Numbered from the stretch's first letter, positions 26,741-37,665 are shown. The stretch is DNA of 64,000 nt from Halomonas sp. McH1-25 (GCF_022348165.1 NZ_JAKRFI010000008.1:124001-188000), one strand, 5' to 3'. Translations and numbers: made by a program. The notes: generated from the letters alone by a model not told the origin.

Positions 26741-27856
26741 TCATGCCGTCACGCTACGCGGATCGACGCTTTCCAGGCCGAAGGCTTCGGCCACCGCCGG
26801 GTGCGTCACCTGGCCGGCATGCACGTTGAGACCGGCCAGGAAGTGGGGATCGTCGCCGAGCGCCTGTTTCCAGCCCCGCTCGGCCAGGGCAATGACGAAA
26901 GGCAGAGTGGCATTGGTCAATGCCTGAGTGGAGGTGCGCGCCACCGCCCCGGGCATGTTGGCCACACAGTAGTGCACGATGCCATCGACCACGTAGGTGG
27001 GTTCGGCGTGGGTCGTGGCTTTGCTGGTCTCGAAACAACCGCCCTGATCGATGGCGACGTCGACGAGCACGCTGCCGGGGCGCATCTCGCCCAGTTGACC
27101 GCGAGTGATCAGCTTGGGTGCAGCGGCGCCGGGCACCAGCACCGCACCGATGATCAGATCGGACGTGCGGATCGCCTCATCCAGCGCGTCGGACGTCGAA
27201 TACACGGTGCGCAGCCGGCCCTGATAGCGATGATCGAGCGTCTCCAGGCGTGACAGCGACTTGTCGAGCACTGTGACTTCGGCCCCCAGACCCAGCGCCA
27301 TGCGTGCGGCATTCTCGCCGACCACACCGCCGCCGATGACGGTCACACTGGCCGGCGCCACCCCCGGCACCCCGGGCAGCAGCACACCCGAGCCCCCTTG
27401 CGCCTTCTCCAGACTATGCGCGCCGGCCTGCACGGCCATGCGCCCCGCCACCCGACTCATCGGCGCCAGCAGCGGCAATCCGCCATCACGGTCGGTGATG
27501 GTCTCGTAGGCGATACAGGTCGCGCCGGATTTCATGAGCCCGCGGGTCAAGGTTTCCTCGGCGGCCAGATGCAGGTAAGTGAACAGGGTCTGGCCTTCCT
27601 TGAGCCGGGCAACCTCGTCGGGCTGCGGTTCCTTGACCTTGACGATCAGCTCGGCATCGCGCCAGAGCGTGTCGACGTCCTGCTCGACGTCGGCACCGGC
27701 GGCCTGGTAATCGGCATCGGGATACCCCGATCCCTCTCCCGCCGAGGCTTCCACAGCCACCCGATGGCCGCGTTCGATCAGCTCGCGTACGCCGGTGGGC
27801 GTCAGGGCGATACGATATTCGTGGTTCTTGATTTCCTTGGGAACGGCGATCTTCAT
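26741..27856 (-). CDS. ald: Alanine dehydrogenase
   Basis: NAD-dependent interconversion of L-alanine and pyruvate plus ammonia. It has 371 residues, the usual family length. The start at 27856 ([20 protein letters not shown]) has GGAGGGG upstream. Visible features are the substrate Arg/Lys in [12 protein letters not shown] and [10 protein letters not shown], the catalytic His in FTYLHLAAE, and the Rossmann [20 protein letters not shown]. The signature [19 protein letters not shown] is also present. With MaeA nearby it links pyruvate and nitrogen metabolism, though the genes are not an operon. Confidence 0.96.
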   Translation of the reverse strand: MKIAVPKEIKNHEYRIALTPTGVRELIERGHRVAVEASAGEGSGYPDADYQAAGADVEQDVDTLWRDAELIVKVKEPQPDEVARLKEGQTLFTYLHLAAEETLTRGLMKSGATCIAYETITDRDGGLPLLAPMSRVAGRMAVQAGAHSLEKAQGGSGVLLPGVPGVAPASVTVIGGGVVGENAARMALGLGAEVTVLDKSLSRLETLDHRYQGRLRTVYSTSDALDEAIRTSDLIIGAVLVPGAAAPKLITRGQLGEMRPGSVLVDVAIDQGGCFETSKATTHAEPTYVVDGIVHYCVANMPGAVARTSTQALTNATLPFVIALAERGWKQALGDDPHFLAGLNVHAGQVTHPAVAEAFGLESVDPRSVTA

Positions 27857-28021
27857 GACCCCTCCTGCGCACGATGGAGTAGAGCGAATTACCCACCTAG
27901 TACAGCACAAGGCCTCAAACACATTAAAACGGCGCCATAAAAAGAAAAATCGTTCTCTTCAATATGACAGACAGAGTCGTTTTCCTTGCCAGCGCTGCCA
28001 ACAGCAGAACATTCCTCGGCA

Positions 28022-28462
28022 TCACACCGTCTCGTCGACCAGCGCTCCTCCATAGACATCGACGTAAGCCGCCGGCAGGCGTCGCGGGCGACCCGACGAG
28101 AGAGCGATACAGGCAAAGCGGGTACGTGCCCGCAGCAGCGTCACGCCATCGTCAGGCCGCAGGAGCTGGAAACGACGCGTCAGCGTCATACGGCCATCGC
28201 AGGCGACGATCCATGTCGCCATCGCCAGTCGGTCGCCGGCATGTGCCGGAGCCAGATAATCGAGCTCGTGGCGATGCACGGCCATGGCTCGATCATGCTG
28301 GCGATAATCGTCGATATCCAGGCCCAGAGACTGGGAGTGCGCCCAGCTTACCCGCTCCACCCAGCGCAGGTATTCGGCATTGTTGGCATGTCCGTAGGCG
28401 TCGATGGCCGCCTCGGTAACCGTAATATCGATGACGAAGGGATCGGCCAGGTCCCAGCTCAT
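28022..28462 (-). CDS. 4HBT-type acyl-CoA thioesterase
   Basis: A 146-residue single hotdog-fold protein. VTEAAIDAYGHANNAEYLRW carries the thioesterase Asp-to-Tyr/Asn region (position GHANNAEYL) typical of the YbgC/4-hydroxybenzoyl-CoA thioesterase group. The segments HRHELDYLAPAHAGDRL and TLTRRFQLLRPDDGVTLLRA match the remaining hotdog strands. The acyl substrate is unknown. It is the last gene of a minus-strand run with the DUF2007-like gene and rlmI, 56 nt downstream of the former. Confidence 0.88.
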   Translation of the reverse strand: MSWDLADPFVIDITVTEAAIDAYGHANNAEYLRWVERVSWAHSQSLGLDIDDYRQHDRAMAVHRHELDYLAPAHAGDRLAMATWIVACDGRMTLTRRFQLLRPDDGVTLLRARTRFACIALSSGRPRRLPAAYVDVYGGALVDETV

Positions 28463-28518
28463 GGCGACTCCTTGGGCTGCGTTGCGAAGAAGCAGGCTAG
28501 CAATGCCGCTCTATCCTG

Positions 28519-28848
28519 TCATTCCATGTCGCGGGGCGTGCCGCACTGCCAGCAGGTATCGAATACACCGTCGAGCATCTCGCCACACTGCTGGCAACGC
28601 CAGGCCGACGGCATGTCATCCGGGCCGTGCAGGGCTGCTTGCAACAGCAACTGGGCATGCGTGTAGTCACACGCCGCAACCCAGACTTCCGGCTCGCATT
28701 CGCTCAAGGGCAGCTCACCGGCGCCGCCACCGAGCGACATGTTGCGTAGCTCGCAGGCGATACCGGCAGCCTCAAGCACGTTGCACACATGACTGACCAA
28801 CAGCGCATTGGAATGCGCGAACAGGCACAGCTCGCCGGCAACCGCCAC
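28519..28848 (-). CDS. DUF2007-like protein with C-terminal zinc ribbon, GTG start
   Basis: A 109-residue protein. The N-terminal part (LCLFAHSNALLVSHVCNVLE, AAGIACELRNMSLGGGAGEL) matches the DUF2007 putative signal-transducing fold, and the C-terminus has a four-cysteine ribbon, RCQQCGEMLDGVFDTCWQCG. No ATG is usable: the open frame upstream runs through rlmI. A GTG at 28848 has AGCGAGG six nt upstream and lies 10 nt after the rlmI stop, so it is the likely start. The gene is thus tightly coupled to rlmI. Its function is unknown. Confidence 0.85.
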   Translation of the reverse strand: MAVAGELCLFAHSNALLVSHVCNVLEAAGIACELRNMSLGGGAGELPLSECEPEVWVAACDYTHAQLLLQAALHGPDDMPSAWRCQQCGEMLDGVFDTCWQCGTPRDME

Positions 28849-28858
28849 AATGGCCTCG

Positions 28859-30049
28859 CTAGTCGCGGAAGACGCGTACGCCCAGCGCCTTGAGGTAAGC
28901 CGTCTCGGGAATCGCCGGATGCACCGGATGATCCGGCCCCTGGCCACCCTGATAGATGATCTGGCCATGCCGGTCCTGATGACGTACCGCACCACGCACG
29001 CATTCGACCAAGCGCTCGGGCGCCAGGTGCATCGAACACGAGGCGCTCAGCAGCAGGCCGTCGCGTCCCAGCAGGCGCATGGCCTCGCGATTGAGACGCG
29101 AGTAGGCACGCTCGCCATTGGGAATGTCCTTGCGCTTCTTGATGAAGGCCGGCGGGTCGAGCACGATCACGTCGAATTGTTCGCCCTCGGCCTTGAGCGC
29201 AGCCAGTGCCTCGAAGGCATCGCCCTCTCCGATGGCCACCTGCTCGGCCAGACCATTGAGTGCAGCATTTTCGGCGACGCGCTCCAGCGCCTCGGCAGAG
29301 CTGTCGATGCACAGCACTTCCGTCGCCCCGTGGGCGGCCGCCTGTACGCCCCAGCCGCCGACATAACTGAACACGTCGAGCACGCGCTTGCCGGCCACCA
29401 GGCCATTGAACCAGGCGCGATTGGCACGATGATCGTAGAACCAGCCGGTCTTCTGACCATCGATTACCGGCGCCACGAAACGTACGCCGTTCTCTTCCAG
29501 CAGGACCTGCTCCGGCAGCTCGCCGAAGACCACCTCGACCTGACGCTCGAGCTGCTCCTGACGCCGTCCGGACGAATCGTTCTTGAACACGATGGCCCGC
29601 GGCGACAACACCTTGTCCAGTGCAGCGACGATCTCATCGCCCAGATGCTCCATACCCAAGGTATTGAGCTGAACGACCAGCACGTCGTCGAAGCGGTCGA
29701 CGATCAGGCCCGGCAACAGATCGCCCTCGCCATGAATCAGCCGATAGAACGGCTTGGCGAACAGCCGCTGACGCAACGCCAGCGCCTGATTGAAGCGATG
29801 CACCAGCAACGAGCGATCGAGGCGCACATTGGCATCACGCGACACCACCCGCGCACAGATCAGCGAGTGCGGATTGACGTAGGCCACTCCCAGCGGCTTG
29901 CCGTTGGCGGCCTCGATAATGGCTTGGGCACCGGGCTCGACACCCTTGAGCGGCGTCGCCTCGATATCGATCTCGTTGGAGTACAGCCAGAGATGCCCCG
30001 CCTTGAGGCGGCGATCGGCGTTCTTCTTGAGGCGCAGGCGTTCGGACAC
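28859..30049 (-). CDS. rlmI: 23S rRNA m5C1962 methyltransferase
   Basis: Class I SAM methyltransferase with an N-terminal PUA domain, 396 residues, matching E. coli RlmI (396). PUA part: LRLKKNADRRLKAGHLWLYS and EPGAQAIIEAANGKPLGVAY. Methyltransferase part: FYDHRANRAWF, VLDVFSYVGGWGVQAAAHGA (motif I), LCIDSSAEALE, and the motif IV VIVLDPPAFIKKRKD. The catalytic Cys is in LLLSASCSMHL. It is the first gene of a short run with the DUF2007-like gene. Confidence 0.94.
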   Translation of the reverse strand: MSERLRLKKNADRRLKAGHLWLYSNEIDIEATPLKGVEPGAQAIIEAANGKPLGVAYVNPHSLICARVVSRDANVRLDRSLLVHRFNQALALRQRLFAKPFYRLIHGEGDLLPGLIVDRFDDVLVVQLNTLGMEHLGDEIVAALDKVLSPRAIVFKNDSSGRRQEQLERQVEVVFGELPEQVLLEENGVRFVAPVIDGQKTGWFYDHRANRAWFNGLVAGKRVLDVFSYVGGWGVQAAAHGATEVLCIDSSAEALERVAENAALNGLAEQVAIGEGDAFEALAALKAEGEQFDVIVLDPPAFIKKRKDIPNGERAYSRLNREAMRLLGRDGLLLSASCSMHLAPERLVECVRGAVRHQDRHGQIIYQGGQGPDHPVHPAIPETAYLKALGVRVFRD

Positions 30050-30185
30050 GGAACTCTCCGTCAGGATGAAAGGACTGCGCGTATTCTAACGCGCCAGGAT
30101 GACAGGAAGAAAAAGGCACAACGATAATATGGCCCCGGCTTGCCAGAAAAGCTGGCGCGCGACGGCCATGCGCCGCGGCTTTCGA

Positions 30186-31016
30186 TCAGGTTTGGCAGTG
30201 CGCACAGTAAACGCTCGCTCGCTGCCCCAACGTAATCAGGCGCAGCTCATCGCCACATCGCCGGCAGGCCTGCCCGGCCCGGCCATAGACATTGAGCCGC
30301 TGAGCGAAATAGCCCGGTTCGCCGGTGCCGCTGACGAAGTCGCGCAGCGTGGTGCCGCCCTGGGTGATGGCGGCAGCCAGCACCTCGCGTACCGCCTCGG
30401 CCAGCCGCAGGTAGCGTTCGCGCGAGATTCTTCCCGCCGCCCGGCGTGGATCGATACCTGCCATGTACAAGGCTTCGGTGGCGTAGATATTGCCCACGCC
30501 CACGACGACGGCGTTATCCATCAGAAACGGCTTGACCGCCAGACGCTTTCCGCGCGACAGCGTGTACAGCCGATCCCCGGTGAAATCCGGCGATAGCGGC
30601 TCGGGACCCAGTCGGCGGAAGCGGGAATCGCTACCGATGCCGCCCTGCAGCCAGTCGACGAAACCGAAACGGCGCGGGTCGTGATAGCGCAGGACGCTGC
30701 CATCCTCGACGATAATGTCGACATGGTCGTGCTTCCTGGGAAGATCCCCGACCCGAGCGATGCGCAGGCTGCCCGACATGCCCAGATGCCAGATCAGCGT
30801 CCGCTCGCCACCCTCCGACGCCTGCAGCGGTAGCAACAGGTACTTGGCGCGACGTCCCAACTCACCGATGCGACGGCCAATCAGGCTATCGGCCAGATCG
30901 TCGGGAACCGGAGTACGCAGACGCCGTTCGCGGACGATCACCTCGCTGATTTCCTGCCCCACGATATGCGGAGCGATGCCGCGGCGCGTAGTTTCGACTT
31001 CGGGTAGCTCGGGCAT
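30186..31016 (-). CDS. mutM: Formamidopyrimidine-DNA glycosylase
   Basis: Excises 8-oxoguanine and Fapy lesions. It has 276 residues. The start at 31016 ([20 protein letters not shown]) leaves the catalytic Pro and Glu at residues 2 and 3 of the ORF, as required by the mechanism; the 34-residue upstream extension must therefore be rejected. The H2TH region reads [20 protein letters not shown]. The zinc finger is [20 protein letters not shown] followed by CAHCQT. It lies downstream of rpmBG beyond a strong terminator. Confidence 0.97.
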   Translation of the reverse strand: MPELPEVETTRRGIAPHIVGQEISEVIVRERRLRTPVPDDLADSLIGRRIGELGRRAKYLLLPLQASEGGERTLIWHLGMSGSLRIARVGDLPRKHDHVDIIVEDGSVLRYHDPRRFGFVDWLQGGIGSDSRFRRLGPEPLSPDFTGDRLYTLSRGKRLAVKPFLMDNAVVVGVGNIYATEALYMAGIDPRRAAGRISRERYLRLAEAVREVLAAAITQGGTTLRDFVSGTGEPGYFAQRLNVYGRAGQACRRCGDELRLITLGQRASVYCAHCQT

Positions 31017-31045
31017 GGCGGGTCTCACAACATCCGGTACAGATA

Positions 31046-31076
31046 CGAAAAGACCCGGCCTGGGCCGGGTCTTTCT
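31046..31076 (-). terminator. Terminator of rpmB-rpmG
   Basis: The 12-bp stem AAAGACCCGGCC/GGCCGGGTCTTT with a 2-nt formal loop (31049-31074) is followed by TTTTCG on the minus strand, 48 nt after the rpmG stop. Confidence 0.85.
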
Positions 31077-31123
31077 CGGCAGAGCGGTTTTTTGAAACCC
31101 GATCTGCCATGGAGGCACTCAGA

Positions 31124-31279
31124 TCACTTGATCTTGGCTTCCCGGTAAATCACGTGCTTGCGAACCACCGGATCGTACTTCTTGAATTCGAGCTTGTCCG
31201 GCGTATTACGCTTGTTCTTTGCCGTGGTGTAGAAGTGGCCGGTACCGGCACTGGACACCAACTTGATCTTGTCACGCAT
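31124..31279 (-). CDS. rpmG: 50S ribosomal protein L33
   Basis: A 51-residue ribosomal protein. The translation begins [20 protein letters not shown], then [20 protein letters not shown], and ends [11 protein letters not shown], the standard Cys-less L33. The ATG is at 31279 with a GGGAG ribosome site upstream. It follows rpmB by 12 nt, and the pair ends at a strong terminator. Confidence 0.97.
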   Translation of the reverse strand: MRDKIKLVSSAGTGHFYTTAKNKRNTPDKLEFKKYDPVVRKHVIYREAKIK

Positions 31280-31291
31280 GATGCAACTCCC

Positions 31292-31528
31292 TTAGATCTG
31301 CTCGCCGCGCTTGCGGATGTCTACGAGCACCTCTTCGATGCCCTTCTTGTCGATGATGCGCATGCCTTTGGACGAGACGCGCAGCTTGACGAAGCGCTTC
31401 TCGGCTTCCACCCAGAAACGGTGGGTGTGAAGGTTGGGCACGAAACGACGACGCGTCTTGCGCTGGGAGTGGGATACGTTATTACCAGTCACCGGACGCT
31501 TGCCGGTAACCTGACATACTTTGGACAT
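31292..31528 (-). CDS. rpmB: 50S ribosomal protein L28
   Basis: A 78-residue protein. The start at 31528 reads [20 protein letters not shown], followed by [20 protein letters not shown], the classical L28 pattern. Four upstream in-frame residues are not part of the family and GGAG lies just before the chosen ATG. It is first gene of the rpmBG operon, driven by an extended -10 promoter about 115 nt upstream. Confidence 0.97.
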   Translation of the reverse strand: MSKVCQVTGKRPVTGNNVSHSQRKTRRRFVPNLHTHRFWVEAEKRFVKLRVSSKGMRIIDKKGIEEVLVDIRKRGEQI

Positions 31529-31644
31529 GAGAGCCTCCAACCGCTGGGCGAGTTGTTCAAAACCTGTCGGGCAAACCGGGAAGAGAGAATGGCAGGTAAC
31601 CGCCTTCCGCCCCTTAATTAACCCAAGGAAGTCAAAGGGCGTAC

Positions 31645-31673
31645 TTTATACCAGAGAGATGCCGCCACGGCAA
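31645..31673 (-). promoter_or_regulatory. Sigma-70 promoter of rpmB-rpmG
   Basis: On the minus strand TTGCCG (31668-31673), a 17-nt spacer and TATAAA (31645-31650) with an extended TGG before it. The -10 region matches that of rpsB almost exactly. Confidence 0.75.
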
Positions 31674-31728
31674 CGTTTTCCACGCCAAGAAACTCTATAC
31701 CCGCAAGCCGAGTGCAGCAAGTTCCGCA

Positions 31729-32403
31729 CTATAGCCAGCCACGTTCCGCAAACGACACCACATCGCCATCGCCCACCACGAAATGATCCAGCACGCGAAT
31801 ATCGAACAGGCTCAGTGCGTCCTTGAGCCGCTCGGTGATACGCCGGTCGGCTCCGCTGGGCTCGGCCACGCCCGAAGGATGATTGTGAGCGAAGATCACC
31901 GCACCCGCACCCAGCTCCAGAGCGCGCCGGGCCACTTCCCGCGGATAGACCGAGGCGCTGTCCAGCGTGCCGCGAAACATCGATTCGAAACGAATCACAT
32001 GATGCTGGGTGTCCAGAAACAGGGCAGCGAATTCTTCATGGCCGAGATGACGTAGGTGCGAGGCCAAAAAGACTCGCACCAGGGCGGGCGACGTCAGCGC
32101 ACCGCCACGTTCGATCTGACTGGCCAAGTGACGCCGGGAGAGCTCAAGCACCGCCTGCAGTTGCACGAACTTGGCCTCGCCCAGACCATGCTCGGCGCAG
32201 AATCGCGTACGGTCGGCTTCCAGTAGTTGGCGTAGCCCACCAAAGCCGCTCAACAAATCCCGCGCCAGATCCACCGCCGATCGGCCCTTTACGCCCACGC
32301 GCAGAAAGATCGCCAGCAGTTCCGCATCCGACAGCGCGGCCGCCCCCAACGACAACAGCTTCTCGCGCGGTCGCTCGCCCTCGGGCCAGTCCCGAATGCC
32401 CAT
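31729..32403 (-). CDS. radC: RadC family JAB1/MPN-domain protein
   Basis: A 224-residue protein of the RadC/UPF0758 group. The N-terminal helix-hairpin-helix-like region reads [20 protein letters not shown], and the JAB domain has [20 protein letters not shown] and the metal motif [20 protein letters not shown]. Once linked to DNA repair, its role is now considered uncertain. It is divergent from coaBC, the arrangement seen in E. coli (radC/coaBC-dut). Confidence 0.94.
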   Translation of the reverse strand: MGIRDWPEGERPREKLLSLGAAALSDAELLAIFLRVGVKGRSAVDLARDLLSGFGGLRQLLEADRTRFCAEHGLGEAKFVQLQAVLELSRRHLASQIERGGALTSPALVRVFLASHLRHLGHEEFAALFLDTQHHVIRFESMFRGTLDSASVYPREVARRALELGAGAVIFAHNHPSGVAEPSGADRRITERLKDALSLFDIRVLDHFVVGDGDVVSFAERGWL

Positions 32404-32595
32404 TGCCTCTCCCCGTTACCCGAAAACACCGGGACTTACATTACGCGACATCCACGACTAGCCTGAATCGGCAACCTGCTCTTTTCATGTACGCCATCAC
32501 TGACAGTGCCACCGCGCCCGAACGAGTGGTCGCGCTACGCAAAGGCGTGCATGTAATGGTAAGGTAACCCCCCAGGATCACTAGGATTGCTTGCC

Positions 32596-33918
32596 ATGTC
32601 GCATCTGGCCGGAAAGCGCATTCTGCTGGGCATCAGCGCCGGCATCGCCGCCTACAAGAGCGCGCACTTGGCGCGGCTACTGAAGAAAGCCGGCGCCGAG
32701 GTTCGCGTGGTGATGACCGAGGGGGCCCAGGCGTTTATCACGCCATTGACGTTGCAGGCCCTGACCGGCGAAGCGGTACGCACCTCGCTGCTCGATCCGG
32801 AGGCAGAGGCCGGCATGGGGCATATCGAGCTGGCCCGTTGGGCCGAGGTGGTATTGATCGCCCCGGCCACGGCGGACCTGATGGCACGTCTCGCCCACGG
32901 CCATGCCGACGATCTGCTGACCACCCTGTGCCTGGCCACCGAAGCCGACTGCCTGATGGCGCCGGCCATGAATCAAGCCATGTGGCGTCACCCGGCCACC
33001 CAGGACAATGTCACCCGCCTCGCGGAGTACGGCTGGCAGCTGCTCGGCCCAGATGCAGGTGACCAGGCCTGCGGCGATATCGGCCCCGGCCGCATGCTGG
33101 AGCCCGAGGCCATCGTTGCAAGACTGACCACTCAGCCGGACACGCTGCCTTTCGACTCGCCTCTTGCCGATGGACCGGACAGCGCCACGCCGGACGATGA
33201 CAAGACGCTCGACGCCTTGGGCCTGACCATTACGCTGACCGCCGGGCCGACACGTGAACCGCTGGATCCTGTGCGCTACCTGACCAACCACAGCTCGGGC
33301 AAGATGGGCTACGCTCTGGCCGATGCAGCTGCCCGACGCGGCGCCCGGGTTCGCCTGATCAGCGGCCCGGTCAACCTGCCCACGCCGGCGGGCGTCGAGC
33401 GCATCGATGTCGAATCGGCCAGCGAGATGCACGAAGCGGCACGCCAGTCGATCACCGATAGCGACATCTTCATCGGTTGCGCTGCCGTCGCCGACTATCG
33501 CGCCGAGCGATTCAGCGAGCACAAACTCAAGAAGACACCGGGCGAAGAGACACTGATGCTGCGCCTGGTCAAGAATCCCGACATCGTTGCCGCGGTGGCC
33601 GCCGCAGAGCCACGTCCATTCGTGGTCGGTTTTGCCGCCGAGACCCGCGACGTCGAGGCCTACGCCCGCGACAAGCTGCTGCGCAAGAACCTCGACATGA
33701 TCGTCGCCAACGATGTCAGTCAGGCCGGCCTTGGCTTCGGTGCCGACAAGAACGCCGCGCTGCTTTTGTGGCGCAGCGCCGCCAGCGGCACAGGCCGTCT
33801 CGAGCTGCCCGCCCAGAGCAAGGCCACCTTGGCCGATACGATCATCGCCGTCGTCGTGGAGCGCTTTCATGCCAAGCAACACGAGACGCTGCAGACGCCC
33901 CAACAGGACACCCCATGA
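32596..33918 (+). CDS. coaBC: Bifunctional phosphopantothenoylcysteine decarboxylase/synthetase
   Basis: Catalyses two successive steps of coenzyme A synthesis from 4'-phosphopantothenate. The 440-residue protein has an N-terminal flavoprotein CoaC domain with [14 protein letters not shown], the active-site His in [22 protein letters not shown], and the catalytic Cys in [12 protein letters not shown]. The C-terminal CoaB domain has [20 protein letters not shown] and [20 protein letters not shown]. Between the domains (about residues 175-205) is an acidic linker longer than in E. coli (406 residues in total). The start is at 32596 with a TAGGA site. It overlaps dut by 4 nt. Confidence 0.96.
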   Translation: MSHLAGKRILLGISAGIAAYKSAHLARLLKKAGAEVRVVMTEGAQAFITPLTLQALTGEAVRTSLLDPEAEAGMGHIELARWAEVVLIAPATADLMARLAHGHADDLLTTLCLATEADCLMAPAMNQAMWRHPATQDNVTRLAEYGWQLLGPDAGDQACGDIGPGRMLEPEAIVARLTTQPDTLPFDSPLADGPDSATPDDDKTLDALGLTITLTAGPTREPLDPVRYLTNHSSGKMGYALADAAARRGARVRLISGPVNLPTPAGVERIDVESASEMHEAARQSITDSDIFIGCAAVADYRAERFSEHKLKKTPGEETLMLRLVKNPDIVAAVAAAEPRPFVVGFAAETRDVEAYARDKLLRKNLDMIVANDVSQAGLGFGADKNAALLLWRSAASGTGRLELPAQSKATLADTIIAVVVERFHAKQHETLQTPQQDTP

Positions 33919-34400
33919 GTGACGTTTCGACACCCGCTGCAACCCGCGGCGCCCGGCTTTCCGTCAAGATTCTCGACGAGCGGGTCCATCAATACCCGTT
34001 GCCGCACTATGCGACCCAGGGCAGCGCCGGCATGGATCTGCGCGCGCTGCTCGATGCCCCGCTGATGCTCGCGCCCGGCGACTGCGAGCTGATACGTACC
34101 GGACTGGCCGTGCATATCGCCGATCCCGGCCTTGCCGGCCTGATCCTGCCGCGCTCGGGCCTGGGCCATAAGCATGGCATCGTGCTGGGCAACTTGGTCG
34201 GCTTGATCGACTCGGACTATCAGGGCGAGCTGATGATTTCCGTCTGGAACCGTGGCCAGCAGCCGTTCACGCTGGAGCCCGGCGAACGTCTGGCACAATA
34301 CGTGCTTGTGCCTGTGGTACAGGCCGAACTCGACGTCGTCGAGGACTTCGACGTCAGCTTGCGCGGCGAAGGCGGCTTCGGCCACTCGGGCCGCCGCTGA
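33915..34400 (+). CDS. dut: dUTP diphosphatase
   Basis: Hydrolyses dUTP to dUMP, preventing uracil misincorporation and feeding thymidylate synthesis. It has 161 residues. All five dUTPase motifs are present: [47 protein letters not shown], and the C-terminal arm [10 protein letters not shown]. The ATG overlaps the coaBC stop (ATGA), so it is translationally coupled, as in E. coli coaBC-dut. Confidence 0.98.
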   Translation: MSDVSTPAATRGARLSVKILDERVHQYPLPHYATQGSAGMDLRALLDAPLMLAPGDCELIRTGLAVHIADPGLAGLILPRSGLGHKHGIVLGNLVGLIDSDYQGELMISVWNRGQQPFTLEPGERLAQYVLVPVVQAELDVVEDFDVSLRGEGGFGHSGRR

Positions 34401-34441
34401 GCATGCGTATGCGCACGTTGCGTAACGCTTACAGGAAACAT

Positions 34442-34458
34442 CCCGGCAGCGTGCCGGG
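34442..34458. repeat. Small hairpin between dut and algC
   Basis: CCCGGCA/TGCCGGG with a GCG loop lies between dut and the phosphomannomutase start. There is no T-run, so it is a weak candidate for a transcript end or leader hairpin. Confidence 0.4.
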
Positions 34459-34494
34459 AGACATAGCGACATCCGTCGACACCAAGGAGGGATC

Positions 34495-35877
34495 ATGACC
34501 CAAATAACCCCATCCATCTTCCGCGCCTATGACATCCGCGGCATCGTGGACGACACATTGACCGACGAAAGCGTCGAGCTGATCGGTCGGGCCATCGGCA
34601 GCGAAGCCGCCAAGCGCGGCGAGTCTACCGTCGTGGTCGCCCGGGACGGGCGCCTGTCGGGCCCACGCTTCAAGGACGCTCTGACCCGTGGCCTCAACGC
34701 CGCCGGGCGAGACGTCATCGACCTCGGCATGGTACCGACGCCGGTTCTCTACTTTGCCACTTACGTACTCGACGGCACCGCCTCGGGCGTCATGGTCACC
34801 GGCAGCCACAATCCGCCGGACTACAACGGCTTCAAGATCGTGCTGGGCGGCGAGACACTGTCCGGGGACGCCATCACCGCACTCTACGAGCGCATCAAGA
34901 ACGACGACCTGGAAAGTGGCGAAGGCGCGGTGCGTGAGCACGACATTCGCGATGCCTACCTGGAACGCATTCTCGGCGACGTTACGCTGAGCCGGCCGAT
35001 CAAAGCCGTGGTCGACTGCGGCAACGGCGTGACCGGCGAGCTGGGCCCCAAGCTCATCGAGCGCCTGGGCGTCGAGACGATCCGCCTGTTCGACGACATC
35101 GACGGCACCTTCCCCAACCATCACCCCGATCCCGGCAAGCTCGAGAACCTCGAAGACGTGATCGCCAAGGTCAAGGAAACCGGCGCCGACATCGGCCTGG
35201 CCTTCGACGGCGACGGCGATCGCCTGGGCGTGGTCACACCCAAGGGCGAGGTGATCTATCCCGATCGCCTGATGATGGCTTTCTCCGAGGACATGCTGAC
35301 GCGCAATCCCGGCGCCCGGGTGATCTTCGACGTCAAATGCACCAGCAACCTGGCGCAGGTGATCGAAAAGGCCGGCGGCACGCCGGAAATGTGGCGCACC
35401 GGACATTCGCTGATCAAGGCGCGCATGAAGGAGACCGGCGCCCAACTGGCCGGCGAGATGAGCGGCCACATCTTCTTCCAGGAACGCTGGTACGGTTTCG
35501 ACGACGGCATCTATGGCGCGGCGCGCCTGCTCGAGATCCTCTCCAAGCAGGATGACGACGCCGACACCTTCTTCCATCGTTTTCCGCAGGACCTCGGTAC
35601 GCCCGAGCTCAACGTCAAGGTCACCGATGACGACAAGTTCGATATCGTCGCCAAGCTGGCCAAGGAAGGCGATTTCGGCAACGATGGCGTGAAGACCACT
35701 CTGGACGGCATCCGTGTCGACTACCCCGATGGCTGGGGTCTGTGCCGCGCCTCCAACACCACGCCGGTGCTGGTGCTGCGCTTCGAAGGCAAGAACCAGG
35801 AAGCGCTCGAACGCATCCAGGCCAGTTTCCGCAACGCGCTCAAGCAGGTGGCGCCGGATGCCGAGCTGCCATTCTAG
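34495..35877 (+). CDS. algC: Phosphomannomutase/phosphoglucomutase (AlgC type)
   Basis: An alpha-D-phosphohexomutase of 460 residues interconverting 1- and 6-phosphates of mannose and glucose, needed for LPS, exopolysaccharide and nucleotide sugars. Four functional segments: the phosphoserine loop VTGSHNPPDYNGFK, the metal loop FDGDGDRLGVV, the sugar-binding GEMSGHIFF, and the phosphate-binding CRASNTTPVLVLRFEG. An AAGGAGGG site precedes the ATG. The coaBC-dut-algC-argB order is the one found in pseudomonads, supporting AlgC rather than GlmM. It ends at an intrinsic-type hairpin. Confidence 0.95.
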   Translation: MTQITPSIFRAYDIRGIVDDTLTDESVELIGRAIGSEAAKRGESTVVVARDGRLSGPRFKDALTRGLNAAGRDVIDLGMVPTPVLYFATYVLDGTASGVMVTGSHNPPDYNGFKIVLGGETLSGDAITALYERIKNDDLESGEGAVREHDIRDAYLERILGDVTLSRPIKAVVDCGNGVTGELGPKLIERLGVETIRLFDDIDGTFPNHHPDPGKLENLEDVIAKVKETGADIGLAFDGDGDRLGVVTPKGEVIYPDRLMMAFSEDMLTRNPGARVIFDVKCTSNLAQVIEKAGGTPEMWRTGHSLIKARMKETGAQLAGEMSGHIFFQERWYGFDDGIYGAARLLEILSKQDDDADTFFHRFPQDLGTPELNVKVTDDDKFDIVAKLAKEGDFGNDGVKTTLDGIRVDYPDGWGLCRASNTTPVLVLRFEGKNQEALERIQASFRNALKQVAPDAELPF

Positions 35878-35884
35878 GCCGTGC

Positions 35885-35914
35885 CTGAAAGCGCCTGCGC
35901 CTGGCGGCTTTCAG
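35885..35914 (+). terminator. Hairpin after algC
   Basis: CTGAAAGC/GCTTTCAG (8 bp) extended by GCC/GGC with a one-base bulge starts 8 nt after the algC stop. It is a GC-moderate stem without a clear T-run. Confidence 0.6.
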
Positions 35915-35970
35915 ACACACCCTGAACGTCTTGTCGTCGGCCTGCGGGCCGGCGACGCGTTTGATACTGA

Positions 35971-36897
<927 letters not shown>

Positions 36898-36909
36898 ACG
36901 CCTTTATTT

Positions 36910-36935
36910 ACGCACTGCACGCCGGTGCGGTGCGT
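36910..36935 (+). terminator. Hairpin after argB
   Basis: ACGCACTGCAC and GTGCGGTGCGT form an 11-bp stem with one T.G wobble and a GCCG loop, 12 nt after the argB stop. Confidence 0.6.
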
Positions 36936-37022
36936 TGTCTCGCCATTGAATGTTGCCGTTTGCCCTGGCTCGTCCCCCCAAGTACGATTAGCGGAACCAT
37001 AAAATATTACTAGAAGAACGCC

Positions 37023-37640
37023 ATGACGCAGGCTACTACCAAGCAGAGTCGCCGGGAGCAGATTCTCCAGGCGCTTGCGCTGATGCTCGAAGAAGATAGC
37101 GGAAAACGCATCACCACCGCTTCGCTGGCTCGTCAGGTCGGCGTTTCGGAGGCCGCCCTCTATCGCCATTTCCCGAGCAAGGCGCGCATGTTCGAGGGAT
37201 TGATCGAATTCATCGAAGAAAGTCTTTTCGAGCGCATCCGACGGATCCTCGACGAGACGTCCGACGCTCCGTCCCGTTGCCAGCATATTCTGACGCTATT
37301 GCTGGGCTTCGCCGAAAAGAATCCCGGCCTGTGCCGGCTGCTCAATGGCGATGCGCTCACCGGTGAGACCGCACGATTGCGCGTGCGCATGGGACAGCTT
37401 TTCGAGCGCCTGGAAACCCAGCTCAAGCAGGTCCTGCGCGAAGCCGAGCTACGCGATGGCTTGCGCACCACCCTGCCGGTCTCGTCGGCGGCCAACCTGC
37501 TGCTGGCCTACGCCGAGGGGCGCATCGGCCAGTACGTACGCAGCGACTTCAAGCGGCTACCCACGGAGTACTGGAGCGAACAGTGGTCGCTATTGTCCAG
37601 TCAGCTCCTTGCCCCGATCCCGACGATAGCCCGCGCCTGA
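37023..37640 (+). CDS. slmA: Nucleoid occlusion factor SlmA (TetR family)
   Basis: A DNA-bound inhibitor of FtsZ assembly over the nucleoid. The 205-residue protein has an N-terminal TetR helix-turn-helix, [20 protein letters not shown], and the SlmA-typical [19 protein letters not shown] and [16 protein letters not shown]-like segment (here [20 protein letters not shown]). E. coli slmA also lies in the coaBC-dut-slmA neighbourhood, supporting orthology. An operator-like family site was not searched for. It converges on rpoH with a shared terminator. Confidence 0.93.
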   Translation: MTQATTKQSRREQILQALALMLEEDSGKRITTASLARQVGVSEAALYRHFPSKARMFEGLIEFIEESLFERIRRILDETSDAPSRCQHILTLLLGFAEKNPGLCRLLNGDALTGETARLRVRMGQLFERLETQLKQVLREAELRDGLRTTLPVSSAANLLLAYAEGRIGQYVRSDFKRLPTEYWSEQWSLLSSQLLAPIPTIARA

Positions 37641-37665
37641 GCTGATCGCGCCGTCCTGATACGCA

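Noticed and set aside
28519-28995. The DUF2007-like frame extended upstream to an ATG at 28995
   Set aside because: The upstream part lies inside rlmI in another frame and has an Arg-rich composition unlike the domain. The GTG start with AGCGAGG is better supported.
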